From: Runella zeae DSM 19591
GTDB lineage: Bacteria > Bacteroidota > Bacteroidia > Cytophagales > Spirosomataceae
Assembly: GCF_000423565.1 (NCBI RefSeq)
Contig: NZ_KE384044.1
Span: forward strand, 21,524 to 85,523
Reading direction: 5' to 3'
DNA: 64,000 nt
The notes beneath the pieces are model-generated. The model was not told the origin of the DNA and made no database searches. It saw only the letters and a list, made by a program, of their open reading frames with translations. Shown piece by piece: positions 15,899 through 25,146 of the stretch; position 1 is the first letter of the stretch; every line of letters begins with the position of its first letter. The position numbers and the translations under genes were made by a program.

Positions 15899-17593
15899 AT
15901 GAACAAACTCTGGCTTTTGGTCTTAATGAGTCATACTCTTTTTGCCCAAACCATCTCCTACGAAACCTCCCAAGGTAGAGAAACTGCCACTTACGACGAA
16001 GTCATTCGGTTTTATCAAGATTTAGATAAAAAATACGACCAAGCCACATTGGTACAAGTAGGGACTACCGACATCGGCAAGCCCCTACATTTGTTTGTAA
16101 TGTCGGCCAACAAAATCTTCAAACCACAAGCTGATAAAGTCACTATCCTTGTCAACAACGGGATTCATCCAGGTGAGCCTGAAGGAATTGATGCGAGCAT
16201 GATGTGGGTACGAGAATTGTTGGCAAAAAAAACATTGCCTCCCAATGTTGTATTGTGTGTAGTACCAGTATATAATGTGGATGGGATGCTCAATCGTGGG
16301 GTATCACGCATCAACCAAAACGGCCCCAACAGCTATGGGTTTCGGGCCAACTCGCGCAATTATGACCTTAACCGCGATTTTATCAAAACCGACTCTAAAA
16401 ATTCGGAATCATGGCAGAAGATGTTTCAAACATGGAGGCCTCACCTCATAGTGGATACACACACGTCCAACGGCGCTGATTATCAACACGCTGTCACTTA
16501 TTTTCCAACCCAAAAAGACAAGTTCCACCCACTGGTTTCTGAATTTTTCACCAAGCAATTCAAGCCCCAACTAGACGGGCTTCTTACCAAAGCGGGTTTT
16601 GACCCTGTACCTTATGTCAATGCTTTTGGGGCTACCCCCGAATCAGGTTATAATGGCTTCAATGATACACCACGCTATAGCTCAGGCTATTCGTCTTTGT
16701 TTAATTGTGAGACTTTTGTGGTAGAATTGCACATGCTCAAGGATTACCCTACCCGCGTCAAAGGTACTTATGCTTTCTTAGAAGCAACGCTTCAACTTAG
16801 TATCAAACACGCAGGGACTTTGATTAAAAATAAGCAAAAAGCTGACGAAGCGTTAGCTTCTCAAATTACATTTCCTTTAAGCTGGAAACTAGACCGAACC
16901 GTAGCCGATTCGATTACTTTCAAAGGATTTGGCGCCAAATACAAGCCAAGTGAAGTAAGTGGTCTCAATCGTTTATATTATGATCGCAACGAAGTGTTTA
17001 CCAAACGTATTCCTTTTTTTGACCACTACGTACCTGACATCACTATCGAAAAACCAAAGGCTTATATCATTCCGCAAAGTTGGGCGAGGGTGATAGAACT
17101 TCTTAAAATAAACGGGGTGAAGCTAGAGCCGCTAGCCAAAGATATATCAATGGAGGTAGAGGCCTATTATATCGAAGATTACAAAAGCCCCGCCAAGCCT
17201 TATGAAGGGCATTATATTCATACAGGGGTAGTTTTGAGAAAAGAAAAACAAACTCTGCCTTTCTATAAAGGTGACTACATAATATATACTAACCAACCCT
17301 CAAACAGATATATCATTGAGACCTTAGAACCCCAAGGGCCAGATTCTTTCTTTGCTTGGAACTTTTTTGATAGTGTATTAGGGCAAAAAGAACACTTCTC
17401 CGCCTACGTATTTGAGGATGTAGCGGCAGACTTGCTCCGTAAAGATGCAGTTTTGAAAGAAAAATTAGAGGAACGTAAGAAAAAAGACGAAGCTTTTGCC
17501 AAAAGTGGCGCGGCCCAATTAGAATTTATTTATCGTAACTCTCCGTATTCTGAACGCTCTTATTTGCGTTATCCAGTGTATCGTTTACCATAG
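15899..17593 (+). CDS. M14-family zinc carboxypeptidase, exported
   Basis: A 564-residue secreted peptidase. The signal peptide MNKLWLLVLMSHTLFAQ precedes an M14 domain: the zinc ligands His and Glu in NNGIHPGEPEG, substrate-binding Asn-Arg in NSRNYDLNRDFIK, and His in LIVDTHTSNGADYQ; the catalytic Glu may be that of CETFVVELHMLKDYPTRVKG. About 270 further residues follow the catalytic domain with no named motif. It acts outside the cytoplasm on proteins or peptides. It converges on the helicase gene and ends before the 20-bp hairpin at 17779. Confidence 0.9.
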   Translation: MNKLWLLVLMSHTLFAQTISYETSQGRETATYDEVIRFYQDLDKKYDQATLVQVGTTDIGKPLHLFVMSANKIFKPQADKVTILVNNGIHPGEPEGIDASMMWVRELLAKKTLPPNVVLCVVPVYNVDGMLNRGVSRINQNGPNSYGFRANSRNYDLNRDFIKTDSKNSESWQKMFQTWRPHLIVDTHTSNGADYQHAVTYFPTQKDKFHPLVSEFFTKQFKPQLDGLLTKAGFDPVPYVNAFGATPESGYNGFNDTPRYSSGYSSLFNCETFVVELHMLKDYPTRVKGTYAFLEATLQLSIKHAGTLIKNKQKADEALASQITFPLSWKLDRTVADSITFKGFGAKYKPSEVSGLNRLYYDRNEVFTKRIPFFDHYVPDITIEKPKAYIIPQSWARVIELLKINGVKLEPLAKDISMEVEAYYIEDYKSPAKPYEGHYIHTGVVLRKEKQTLPFYKGDYIIYTNQPSNRYIIETLEPQGPDSFFAWNFFDSVLGQKEHFSAYVFEDVAADLLRKDAVLKEKLEERKKKDEAFAKSGAAQLEFIYRNSPYSERSYLRYPVYRLP

Positions 17594-17666
17594 TAGATTC
17601 TATGGCAGGCTCAGCCTCATCTGAAGGCTCGGTTTCATCTTCGTCGAAGTAAAAAAATGGGTCCAT
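17526..17666 (-). CDS. small acidic ORF antisense to M14 3' end, doubtful
   Basis: A 46-codon frame starting ATG 17666 (MDPFFYFDEDETEPSDEAEP) that runs into and antisense to the last 68 nt of the M14 gene. The first half is acidic and reads like a genuine N-terminus, while the rest is forced by the opposite strand. No TAnnTTTG promoter or RBS is visible. It could be a small protein, a truncated gene or chance. Confidence 0.25.
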   Translation of the reverse strand: MDPFFYFDEDETEPSDEAEPAIESTMVNDTLDNANKSVQNTESYDK

Positions 17667-17778
17667 ATAAAAAGGGGTTTGCTTATAGTCGTTTAACTAT
17701 ATATACGCAAAACACCCCCTGAGGTCACTAAAATTCCCTAATTATCATAACTTTTTTTTAGGATATATAGAAAGAACG

Positions 17779-17826
17779 AAAGGGCATATAAAAATAGTAA
17801 CAACAAACTATTTTTATATGCCCTTT
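17779..17826. terminator. bidirectional 20-bp stem terminator
   Basis: A perfect 20-bp stem (17779-17798 with 17807-17826) around an 8-nt loop. The A-run at the start and the T-run at the end give U-tracts on both strands. It lies between the convergent M14 gene (plus) and helicase gene (minus). Confidence 0.9.
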
Positions 17827-17845
17827 TTAGCTTATAATCAAAGGC

Positions 17846-20800
17846 TTATACTTTTAATACTTCATTCCGCTCAATATATACCAAAAGAGCCTCTACTCGC
17901 TCATAGCCCATCTCTTTGTAAAGGTTGGCATACCTTTTGATCTGACGAATGTGATTTTCGAGAGGTACGCCTGTTTTGTAGTCTAATACTACTACACGAT
18001 CTGCTAAGTAAACGATGCGGTCGGGGCGGTGCAAATTGCCATCGGGAGTGAGTATCTCACGTTCATTGAGGACTTTTGTTTCTTCGTCAAATAGCCCTGC
18101 TAAATCTGGATGCTGAAGGATTTTATCCAAGCTTTTTTGAATGTCTTTTGCCTCTGCTTGTTCAATAATTCCTTCTGTTTGCATCCGTAAAAGCGCCGTT
18201 GGCACATCTTCGGGCGTACGTACCATCGAGAGTGCATGGTGTACTTTATTGCCGTGGTCTTTTTTGTGTTCAAAAGTTTCTACGTCAAAAATACGATTGG
18301 CCAACCTTCGCAAACGCAACTCACGGCTTCGGTCAGTAGAGATCACTTGAGGCACATAAAAAAATGAACTTTTCTCATGATTATTATCTGATTTAGAAGG
18401 TGTTGTGGAAGAAGCTACCGTTTGAAGCTCTTGAGTTGTTTTCCCCATTTTTTCCAAATATTGATACAGCCAATAGCTTACTTTTCGGGGTGTTTTGATT
18501 TTGGCAAAATTTTCTTCTTTGGCCAATACATACAGCTTTTTGGTAGGTCTCGTAAAAGCTACATAAAGCAAATTGAGGTTTTCGACAAATACCCTTTGGC
18601 ATTCGTCGTAGTATTGAGTAGCTATATGGGTAGTGGTAAGTTCTAAATCAGCTTTTACCTGAACCGACCCTGTCTTCATCCATTTTCGTTCGGCGTGTTC
18701 TATGCTACTGCCCTTTTCTACCTCTTCAAGTGTATAATCGGTCAGCGAAAGTTCGTCGGTGGGCTCAAGCTGTACCCACATCGTATCTCGCTTGGCATCG
18801 GGCACAAATTTCCAGTCGGCATAAGGAATAATCACGACGGGATATTCAAGTCCCTTAGACCGGTGAATCGTCTGAACCGTAATGGCATTGGGGTCAGAAG
18901 GTGCCGAAATCGAAACTTTATCTTGTTGGGTTTCCCAATAATCCAAAAAATCGGCCAAATGACTTCCTCTTTTGGTATTGTATTCGAGTACTACATCCAA
19001 AAACCTAAACAGATAATCTCGTTCCTCTACCATCTCAAAGAGTCGGAAGATTTGCACTAATTTTTCTACCAACTCATACACACTGATTTGCAGTAGCTTA
19101 TAAGGATCCAACAAAGACATCCCCTCCGAATGATTTGGAACAGTGTGGGGCAATAGGTTTTCAACATAACCGTAGAAATCCTTCATTTCTACCGAATCTA
19201 CCACCGTTTTGAGTTGTTTGTTGTCGGTGTTATCAGGAATCCGTTTCAAAATTATCCTAAAAAAAAGATACAGTGCTTCGTACTTATCGAGGCGGCTATC
19301 GGGCTTCACCAATACGCGCATAAAAGCCGTGACGAGATTGACTGCTCCCGAAAAACGCAACGAAAGCGAATCGTCGGAGATGATATTGTATCCATTTTCT
19401 TTTAGATAATTAGCGATTTTTTTAGCGTCTCTCTTATAGCGACAAAGTACCGAAATATCTCCCACACTGAATCCGTCTCTCTGCGTACTTTGTTCAATCA
19501 GTGCCAACGTCCGCTCAATCATCGCCGGCGTATCGTTTTCATCGTCAGTAGTATTGGTATCTGCCTCAACAAACTCAATCTCTACGCTTCCCCCCGCTTT
19601 TGGTTGGGGAGGTAATTCTTGAGCAACTTGTTCAAACACTTCCTTAGAAAGCGGGTAAGTGTCGCGGTAAAGTTCTTCTACGGTTTGAAAAAAGGCATTG
19701 TTGAATTCAATAATTTCTTTGGCACTACGTCGATTGGTCCGCAATACATCGCTTTCTAAATGCCAACGAATATTTTCGAGCCGTTCGATGGTAAGCTCGC
19801 TATCTCCCAATGATTGATAAAGACGGTCAAAGTTTTTGGAATATAAAGCGATGATTTGATCCATGTCGCCTCCCCTAAATCGATAAATCGCCTGCTTCGA
19901 ATCCCCCACCGCCAAATTGAAATGATCATAACCGAGGCTATTGTCAATCAAAGGTAAAACATTGGCAAACTGCAACTTAGAAGTATCCTGAAACTCATCA
20001 ATCAAGATATGATTAAACTTTTCCCCCATTCGTTCATAAATAAACGGCACAGGGTCTTCGGTTACGATTTGGAGGATTTTTTGGTTAAACTCCGAAATAT
20101 GAACGCGATTGTTTTCGCGCAGTTGTCGGTCAAATTCCTCTTTGATTTCGTTGAGCAGCGACAAATGATACAAGTGCGGCGTAAGCTGCTGATAGAGATA
20201 GTAAAGCCCTCCATTTTGCTCACGCAGCCTTTCTATGTGTTCATAATAGCCTACCAATTCAGCTTTGATATTCTGTACGGTCTCTACCACAAAGGGTCGT
20301 GCGGTTTTGGTAAGCCATCCTTTATCATTTTCAAAAGCCTCCTTTTCACGGCTTCCTGGCGTAGACATTGCCTCAATGGCATCGGTGCGTTTCTTAAAAT
20401 ACTTAAATACCGTACCGTAGGCGAAGTCTTTTTCATCGAGGCCATTTTCTAGAATGAGTTGCAAACCTTGTTCGGCCCATTTACCTACTTGCCCTTCCCA
20501 CTTTTTGACAGCTCCTACCAGCTGCCGCCTGATTTTCTTGAAGTCTTTGGCCGAAAGGTGCGTATTTTGTTTGATAGCTGCATAGCGCTGTTCGTTGAGC
20601 AAATCATGCGCAAAAGCAGCTAATGCTTCTGGTAAGCTGTGGTAGTTTTGTCCTTGTTGACTTGCTTCCAAATAAAATGCCTCCAAAATATCCGTAAGTT
20701 CGCCATAAGAATCGTCGCCTGTTTTTTCGAGCATTCGCTCTACTGCCATTAAAAGAAGTTCGCCTGCTTCCATTTCGACCTCAAACGAAAACGGGATTTC

Positions 20801-21202
20801 GAGTTCGTCAGTAAAAGCACTCACTACACGCTGCACAAAACTATCAATAGTCAGAATCGCAAAATCACTGTAATCGTGCAGAATTTGTTTAAAAATTCGT
20901 TCGGCACGTTTGCGCAAATCTCTCTCCCGCAACACATAAGCGCCTTCTCTATCAGCTAACGATTCGGGATACAATTCACGCAAAATATCATGAAGCATAG
21001 AATCATCTTGCCCACTCGCAAAGGCCTTCAGCTTGCTCATGATGCGCTCTTTCATCTCACGCGTGGCCGCTTTGGTAAACGTAATCGCCAAAATATGTTT
21101 GAAATAATAAGCGTTTTCGTTTTGTAAAACGAGTTTTAGATACTCTTTGGTAAGGGTATAAGTCTTGCCCGACCCAGCCGACGAACTAACGATTTTAAAC
21201 AT
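17846..21202 (-). CDS. AddA/RecB-like UvrD helicase with C-terminal nuclease
   Basis: A 1118-residue superfamily 1A helicase-nuclease for double-strand break processing. Walker A is SSSAGSGKTYTLTKEYL (about 5-21); motif Ia AITFTKAATREMKERI; motif II LIDEFQDTSKLQF; motif III VGDSKQAIYRFRGGD; motif V ITVQTIHRSKGLEYPVVIIP; motif VI NLLYVAFTRPTKKLYVL. The C-terminus has the nuclease core RPDRIVYLADRVVVLDYKTG. ATG 21202 (MFKIVSSS) is chosen because the ten residues of the longer TTG frame are encoded by repeat DNA. A RecC/AddB partner is expected but is not within 3 kb on either side. Ends at the 17779 terminator. Confidence 0.93.
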   Translation of the reverse strand: MFKIVSSSAGSGKTYTLTKEYLKLVLQNENAYYFKHILAITFTKAATREMKERIMSKLKAFASGQDDSMLHDILRELYPESLADREGAYVLRERDLRKRAERIFKQILHDYSDFAILTIDSFVQRVVSAFTDELEIPFSFEVEMEAGELLLMAVERMLEKTGDDSYGELTDILEAFYLEASQQGQNYHSLPEALAAFAHDLLNEQRYAAIKQNTHLSAKDFKKIRRQLVGAVKKWEGQVGKWAEQGLQLILENGLDEKDFAYGTVFKYFKKRTDAIEAMSTPGSREKEAFENDKGWLTKTARPFVVETVQNIKAELVGYYEHIERLREQNGGLYYLYQQLTPHLYHLSLLNEIKEEFDRQLRENNRVHISEFNQKILQIVTEDPVPFIYERMGEKFNHILIDEFQDTSKLQFANVLPLIDNSLGYDHFNLAVGDSKQAIYRFRGGDMDQIIALYSKNFDRLYQSLGDSELTIERLENIRWHLESDVLRTNRRSAKEIIEFNNAFFQTVEELYRDTYPLSKEVFEQVAQELPPQPKAGGSVEIEFVEADTNTTDDENDTPAMIERTLALIEQSTQRDGFSVGDISVLCRYKRDAKKIANYLKENGYNIISDDSLSLRFSGAVNLVTAFMRVLVKPDSRLDKYEALYLFFRIILKRIPDNTDNKQLKTVVDSVEMKDFYGYVENLLPHTVPNHSEGMSLLDPYKLLQISVYELVEKLVQIFRLFEMVEERDYLFRFLDVVLEYNTKRGSHLADFLDYWETQQDKVSISAPSDPNAITVQTIHRSKGLEYPVVIIPYADWKFVPDAKRDTMWVQLEPTDELSLTDYTLEEVEKGSSIEHAERKWMKTGSVQVKADLELTTTHIATQYYDECQRVFVENLNLLYVAFTRPTKKLYVLAKEENFAKIKTPRKVSYWLYQYLEKMGKTTQELQTVASSTTPSKSDNNHEKSSFFYVPQVISTDRSRELRLRRLANRIFDVETFEHKKDHGNKVHHALSMVRTPEDVPTALLRMQTEGIIEQAEAKDIQKSLDKILQHPDLAGLFDEETKVLNEREILTPDGNLHRPDRIVYLADRVVVLDYKTGVPLENHIRQIKRYANLYKEMGYERVEALLVYIERNEVLKV

Positions 21203-21210
21203 GTTTACCG

Positions 21211-21545
21211 ATGTATAGCTCCTACGGAGCAAGTTTATTTATTTCATTCACCGCTATTGGCTAACGATTTGCAGCTCCTATGGAGCATTTAATTTATTTC
21301 ATTTACCGCTATTGGCTAACGATTTGTAGCTCCTACGGAGCAATTTTATTTATTTTATTCACCGCTATTGGCTAACGATGTATAGCTCCTACGGAGCATT
21401 TAATTTATTTCATTCACCGCTATTGGCTAACGATTTGTAGCTCCTACGGAGCATTTAATTTATTTCATTTACCCCCAATTCGCTATCGATATGTAGCTCC
21501 TACGGAGCAATTTTATTTATTTGCTATTCCTCACTTGGCTCCCAT
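21211..21545. repeat. six-copy 55/56-bp tandem repeat with GCTCC-TAC-GGAGC hairpins
   Basis: The unit contains a GTAGCTCCTACGGAGCA box and a TATTGGCTAACGAT box. AGCTCC starts at 21217, 21273, 21328, 21384, 21439 and 21495, giving periods of 56, 55, 56, 55 and 56. Each has a 5-bp stem with a 3-nt loop. Copies differ by a few substitutions; the last is degenerate. The array begins next to the helicase start codon, so it is in its 5' region. There are no spacers unlike the repeat, so it is not CRISPR. Confidence 0.9.
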
Positions 21546-21634
21546 GGAACAATTAACCTTCTGAGTATAGGCTGAGCATAACTTATTGATAGCACACTAA
21601 GAAGGCAAAAAAGTAAGAATAGAGGTTTCATCAT
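21524..21634 (-). pseudogene. 36-codon exported-peptide stub
   Basis: ATG 21634 begins MMKPLFLLFCLLSVLSISYA, a typical signal peptide, followed by Gln-Pro and only 16 more residues before TAG. The stop falls in the degenerate last repeat of the tandem array. It looks like the 5' end of a secreted-protein gene truncated by repeat invasion, though a genuine tiny secreted peptide is possible. No promoter seen. Confidence 0.45.
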
Positions 21635-21674
21635 GTGTATAAATATAGAACCTACAACAAAGGTATTTAAAAAA

Positions 21675-21703
21675 AGAGGCGACTATATTAGCTAGTCACC
21701 TCT
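21675..21703 (-). terminator. terminator of the TonB-receptor gene
   Basis: AGAGG-c-GACTA (21675-21685) pairs with TAGTC-a-CCTCT (21693-21703), one mismatch, 7-nt loop. On the minus strand it is followed by a run of U, directly downstream of the receptor stop at 21729. Confidence 0.8.
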
Positions 21704-21728
21704 TAACTTGTTTTTAGAATTATTTTTC

Positions 21729-24458
21729 TTATTCCAGCACCCAACCTACGTATACAATGCGCCCAATAGACGCAGCGCCATATACTTGAACGGCATTGGC
21801 ATTGAGGAGATTTGTACCGCCAAGCCGTAAACTACTCTTTAGTTTGGGCAATCGGTAGCTGACTTGGCCGTCGAGTGTCCCGAAAGCTTCAATGTATCCT
21901 TCATCTACTGGCATAAAATACTGATAACCACTATTATGACGATAATTAAACGCATAAGTAAGATGCTTGATAGGCTCTCCATTGACGCCCAAATTGAACT
22001 TATGAATAGGCGTATTGAAGCCCAAAATCAGCCCAGGCACATCATTTTCGTTGATATTTGACCATGTATAATTAGCGTTGAAATTGAGCTTTTTATGATA
22101 AAAGTATTCAACACTTGCTAACACGCCTTGCGTCCGAACTTGGCGGTCGGCGTTGGCCCAAGTCTGAATCAAACGCCCACGGGTACGGTCGGTGGTGGGT
22201 TTGGCAAAATCACCCGTAGCCGCCGGAAGTGGCACACCTGTAGGGGTGAGACCGTCTTCTCGTCCATAAAACCGCAAAGTGCCAATGAAATCGTTGTACA
22301 AAGAACGATAATAGCTCAAATCTACGTACAAACCTCTGGCTAACTGCCCTTTATAGCCAATCTCCCACGTATTGACCTGCTCAGGAGCTATTTTTTTGAT
22401 GGTGATAGGTTTCAGAAAATCAGGATTTGCTTGACCATTGGGAAGCGCCGAAACGGCATTGAGTCCTTGATAGCCTTGTGCTATATTGCCCGCCACTAAC
22501 AAACTCCCAAAATCAAGATAGATAAATTGGTCTAACTGCGCAGGTTGACGATAGGCTTGGGCATAATTGAGCCGAAGATTGTGCTGACGGTTGCTGCCTA
22601 CACTCAAAACCGCCGAAAGGCGTGGAGAAAAGCGTCCGCCAAAATTGCGGAATCTATCATAACGCCCTGCCGCCGCAAGTTTGAGGCGATTTTGCCAAAG
22701 CGAATAGCGTGCTTGTCCATATACTCCCCCATCCCAATTTACGATACGCTCACGGATTTGGAGGTCGTTGGTATTGGGAGAAATGGGGGAATTGGGGCCG
22801 TCAGAAAACAAAGTCCCTGCGGATTGCAGAAAATGAGTACGGTACGAACCTCCTGCAATCAAATTGAGTTTTTGGATATTCCATTCTCTTTGCGCGCTAA
22901 AATCCCAAAAACGAGCAGTGTTAGCAAAAGCAGCACCACGTACCGTTTTGGTGCCATTGATATCAATAAGACCTACACCGCTGACGATTTGTTCGCGCAA
23001 TTGATTAAACAAAGGACTTCCTACGGGCAATTGCACTCCTGACGCCAATTGCGATGCCAATGCTTGCGCTGCTTCGATACTTTGCCCTCCTGCCACTGCT
23101 TGCGGCAAGGTATAATTGGCCGGAACTCCTCCCGTAGGATTAGCCGCATATACATTGGGCAAAGCCGCTCCCGCCGCTAGTCCATTGCCACGCGCAGCTG
23201 CAAATACTTGATTCCATAAAGCAAAATAGTTTTGGGCAAAAGTAGGATAACGTACCCCTGAAGTGGCAGGAGCCATGGGAGCATTCATCAAGCCATTTGC
23301 CAGTGAATTCATATCGTAGGCTTTGCCGCCATAATCAAACACCGTATAAGCCCTTATAAACCACTCATCAGTTTTTAGCTCGAAACGATGCACGTCGTAT
23401 TTCATACCACGCTGAGCGTAGCGGCTTGTACTTTGAAAGATTCCATTACTCACAGCCAATTTATATTCATAAACGGCTTTCAAACGATTATTGATTTGCC
23501 AATGTAGCGACGGATTGATACGGAAGTTCCCTGCTTTATAGTTACCATTATTAAATAGTTTAAAAGGATTTTCTGCCGATTCATTCCAGTTGGCCATTTC
23601 GGCTTCGGTATATCCTTGGGTATATATTCGATACGCTGCGCCGTTGTTGAGAGCGGTCAAAGCAGGAGTCGATACCGTAGAGCCAATCTCTCCATAGCGG
23701 TTGATGGCGTTCCAACCCGCCGGATTGCCCGTGGCGTTGTTGAGCGGGTCAGAGCCGGCCAAGCCTCCAGAAGTCACTCGTTTGATAGCTGCATTGTTGG
23801 AAGACAAAAACTCATCAGCCTCAAAGTAGTTGGCGTTCAATTTAATAGCCCACTTGCTGCCTAATACTTTGGCATAGCGAACTTGGGCATCTATCATACT
23901 TCGATTGCCTCCTCTAAGCGATGCCGATAAGCCTTGGTATTTGAAGGGATCTTTGGAATGCATGAGCAGTACGCCATTGAAGGCATTAGAGCCGTAGAGG
24001 GCAGAGTTGGCTCCAAACACAATGTCCACGCTTTCTAGATCAAGTTCTCCGATTCCGACCCAATTTCCATAATACAACGAGGCAGTAGGAGAAGTTACAT
24101 CCACATAGTCGGCCAACTGCACTACCCTCTCGGCTTTGGAGCTATTGAAGCCGCGCGTACTAAAACTCGTAATCAGCCAGCTCGACTGACTCACATCAAT
24201 GCCTTTGAGACGTCCTAAAGAAGAAATCAGTTCTGAAGAAGGCTGCTTTTGTAATTGGGCATTGGTCACTCTCTCCACTGTTATGGGGGTTTCCATGAGG
24301 GGTTCCGCAGTACGCGAAGCCGAGACAATCACTTCTTTAAGATATAATGTATCCAATTCTAAACGCCCAACCGAAACTTTTTGGGGAGTTTGCGCCCTTA
24401 AAAGGCTCGAAGCACTGAGTAGCAAACTCATTAAAAATGAAGTAAACAGATTTTTCAT
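21729..24458 (-). CDS. TonB-dependent outer membrane receptor
   Basis: A 909-residue receptor that imports a bound substrate across the outer membrane using TonB energy. The signal peptide ends LLRAQ; a TonB-box-like segment LYLKEVIVSASRTAEP precedes the plug (about 40-160: ISSLGRLKGIDVSQSS, STRGFNSSKAERVVQL, VDIVFGANSALYGSNAFNGVL). The rest is a 22-strand-type barrel rich in aromatic and Tyr/Arg residues, ending GAASIGRIVYVGWVLE. It lacks the N-terminal carboxypeptidase-like domain of SusC-type receptors, and no SusD partner is adjacent, so a siderophore, metal or cofactor ligand is as likely as a glycan. Start moved from TTG 24464 to ATG 24458; promoter at 24488. Confidence 0.93.
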   Translation of the reverse strand: MKNLFTSFLMSLLLSASSLLRAQTPQKVSVGRLELDTLYLKEVIVSASRTAEPLMETPITVERVTNAQLQKQPSSELISSLGRLKGIDVSQSSWLITSFSTRGFNSSKAERVVQLADYVDVTSPTASLYYGNWVGIGELDLESVDIVFGANSALYGSNAFNGVLLMHSKDPFKYQGLSASLRGGNRSMIDAQVRYAKVLGSKWAIKLNANYFEADEFLSSNNAAIKRVTSGGLAGSDPLNNATGNPAGWNAINRYGEIGSTVSTPALTALNNGAAYRIYTQGYTEAEMANWNESAENPFKLFNNGNYKAGNFRINPSLHWQINNRLKAVYEYKLAVSNGIFQSTSRYAQRGMKYDVHRFELKTDEWFIRAYTVFDYGGKAYDMNSLANGLMNAPMAPATSGVRYPTFAQNYFALWNQVFAAARGNGLAAGAALPNVYAANPTGGVPANYTLPQAVAGGQSIEAAQALASQLASGVQLPVGSPLFNQLREQIVSGVGLIDINGTKTVRGAAFANTARFWDFSAQREWNIQKLNLIAGGSYRTHFLQSAGTLFSDGPNSPISPNTNDLQIRERIVNWDGGVYGQARYSLWQNRLKLAAAGRYDRFRNFGGRFSPRLSAVLSVGSNRQHNLRLNYAQAYRQPAQLDQFIYLDFGSLLVAGNIAQGYQGLNAVSALPNGQANPDFLKPITIKKIAPEQVNTWEIGYKGQLARGLYVDLSYYRSLYNDFIGTLRFYGREDGLTPTGVPLPAATGDFAKPTTDRTRGRLIQTWANADRQVRTQGVLASVEYFYHKKLNFNANYTWSNINENDVPGLILGFNTPIHKFNLGVNGEPIKHLTYAFNYRHNSGYQYFMPVDEGYIEAFGTLDGQVSYRLPKLKSSLRLGGTNLLNANAVQVYGAASIGRIVYVGWVLE

Positions 24459-24487
24459 AATCAATATTAAAGGTGGTTTTGAGGGGA

Positions 24488-24495
24488 CAAACTTA
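24488..24495 (-). promoter_or_regulatory. TAnnTTTG promoter for TonB receptor
   Basis: TAAGTTTG on the minus strand; a start near 24481 would give a 5' UTR of about 23 nt. Confidence 0.5.
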
Positions 24496-24645
24496 GAAAG
24501 AAACCTTTAGGTTGTATATCTTTTCTAAGCTCAAAAAGACCTTAAAATAAGTGTATCCTCAGAAAATCAGTCATTTAGTTGCATATGAGTGGTTTTTCTT
24601 AAAAATTCGCTTCACAATTTTTTCACCTAAAATCAATTACAGCCA

Positions 24646-25038
24646 ATGTACCAAAAACCGTCTGGTGCTTTTATTGCGGCGTCGTGGATTGCCTTAGCCG
24701 CAGGTATGGCAGGATTTATCATCGGCCTATGGAGAGCCGAAATGCTCCTCAACGAAAAAGGATATTATTTTACCATTTTAATGTATGGATTGTTTTCGGC
24801 AGTGTCGGTCCAAAAGTGCGTCCGCGACCGCCTAGAAGGCATCCCTGTTACGGACATTTATTATGGAATCAGCTGGTTTTCGACCATTCTGTCCATTAGT
24901 TTATTAGCCGTTGGGCTTTGGAATGCCACCATGCTTCCGAGCGAAAAAGGATTCTATGCCTTTGCTTTTTTGCTCAGTATCTTTGGGGCTATTGCGGTTC
25001 AAAAAAACACCCGCGATAGCGAAGATGCTAAAAAATAA
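24646..25038 (+). CDS. yiaA: YiaA/YiaB-family inner membrane protein
   Basis: A 130-residue membrane protein built from two repeats, each of two helices joined by a short loop: [31 protein letters not shown] and [31 protein letters not shown]. The shared pattern GLWxAxMLxxEKGxY plus VQKxxRD is the YiaAB two-helix domain. The function of the family is unknown; it is found in enterobacteria and Bacteroidota. ATG at 24646; no TAnnTTTG promoter was spotted. A 15-bp stem follows at 25054. Confidence 0.9.
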   Translation: MYQKPSGAFIAASWIALAAGMAGFIIGLWRAEMLLNEKGYYFTILMYGLFSAVSVQKCVRDRLEGIPVTDIYYGISWFSTILSISLLAVGLWNATMLPSEKGFYAFAFLLSIFGAIAVQKNTRDSEDAKK

Positions 25039-25053
25039 ACATAAACAGTAAAT

Positions 25054-25086
25054 GACTTGGTAAAGGTAGCTTACCTTTGCCAAGTC
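25054..25086. promoter_or_regulatory. 15-bp dyad containing a TACCTTTG box
   Basis: 25054-25068 pairs with 25072-25086 (one G-U) around a 3-nt loop. The right arm contains TACCTTTG (25072-25079), a perfect Bacteroidota promoter element for the deacetylase gene at 25147. It is either the terminator of the yiaA gene with a chance promoter match, or a dyad operator covering the promoter. There is no U-run. Confidence 0.5.
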
Positions 25087-25146
25087 TAGAATGCAGAAGA
25101 GAGAATCATTCTAGCGAGAATAATACACCCCAAAAATCTCATTTGT

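Noticed and set aside
21211-21545. Regular 55/56-bp repeat as a CRISPR array
   Set aside because: The whole unit repeats, with no unique spacers, and there are no cas genes; it is a tandem palindromic repeat.
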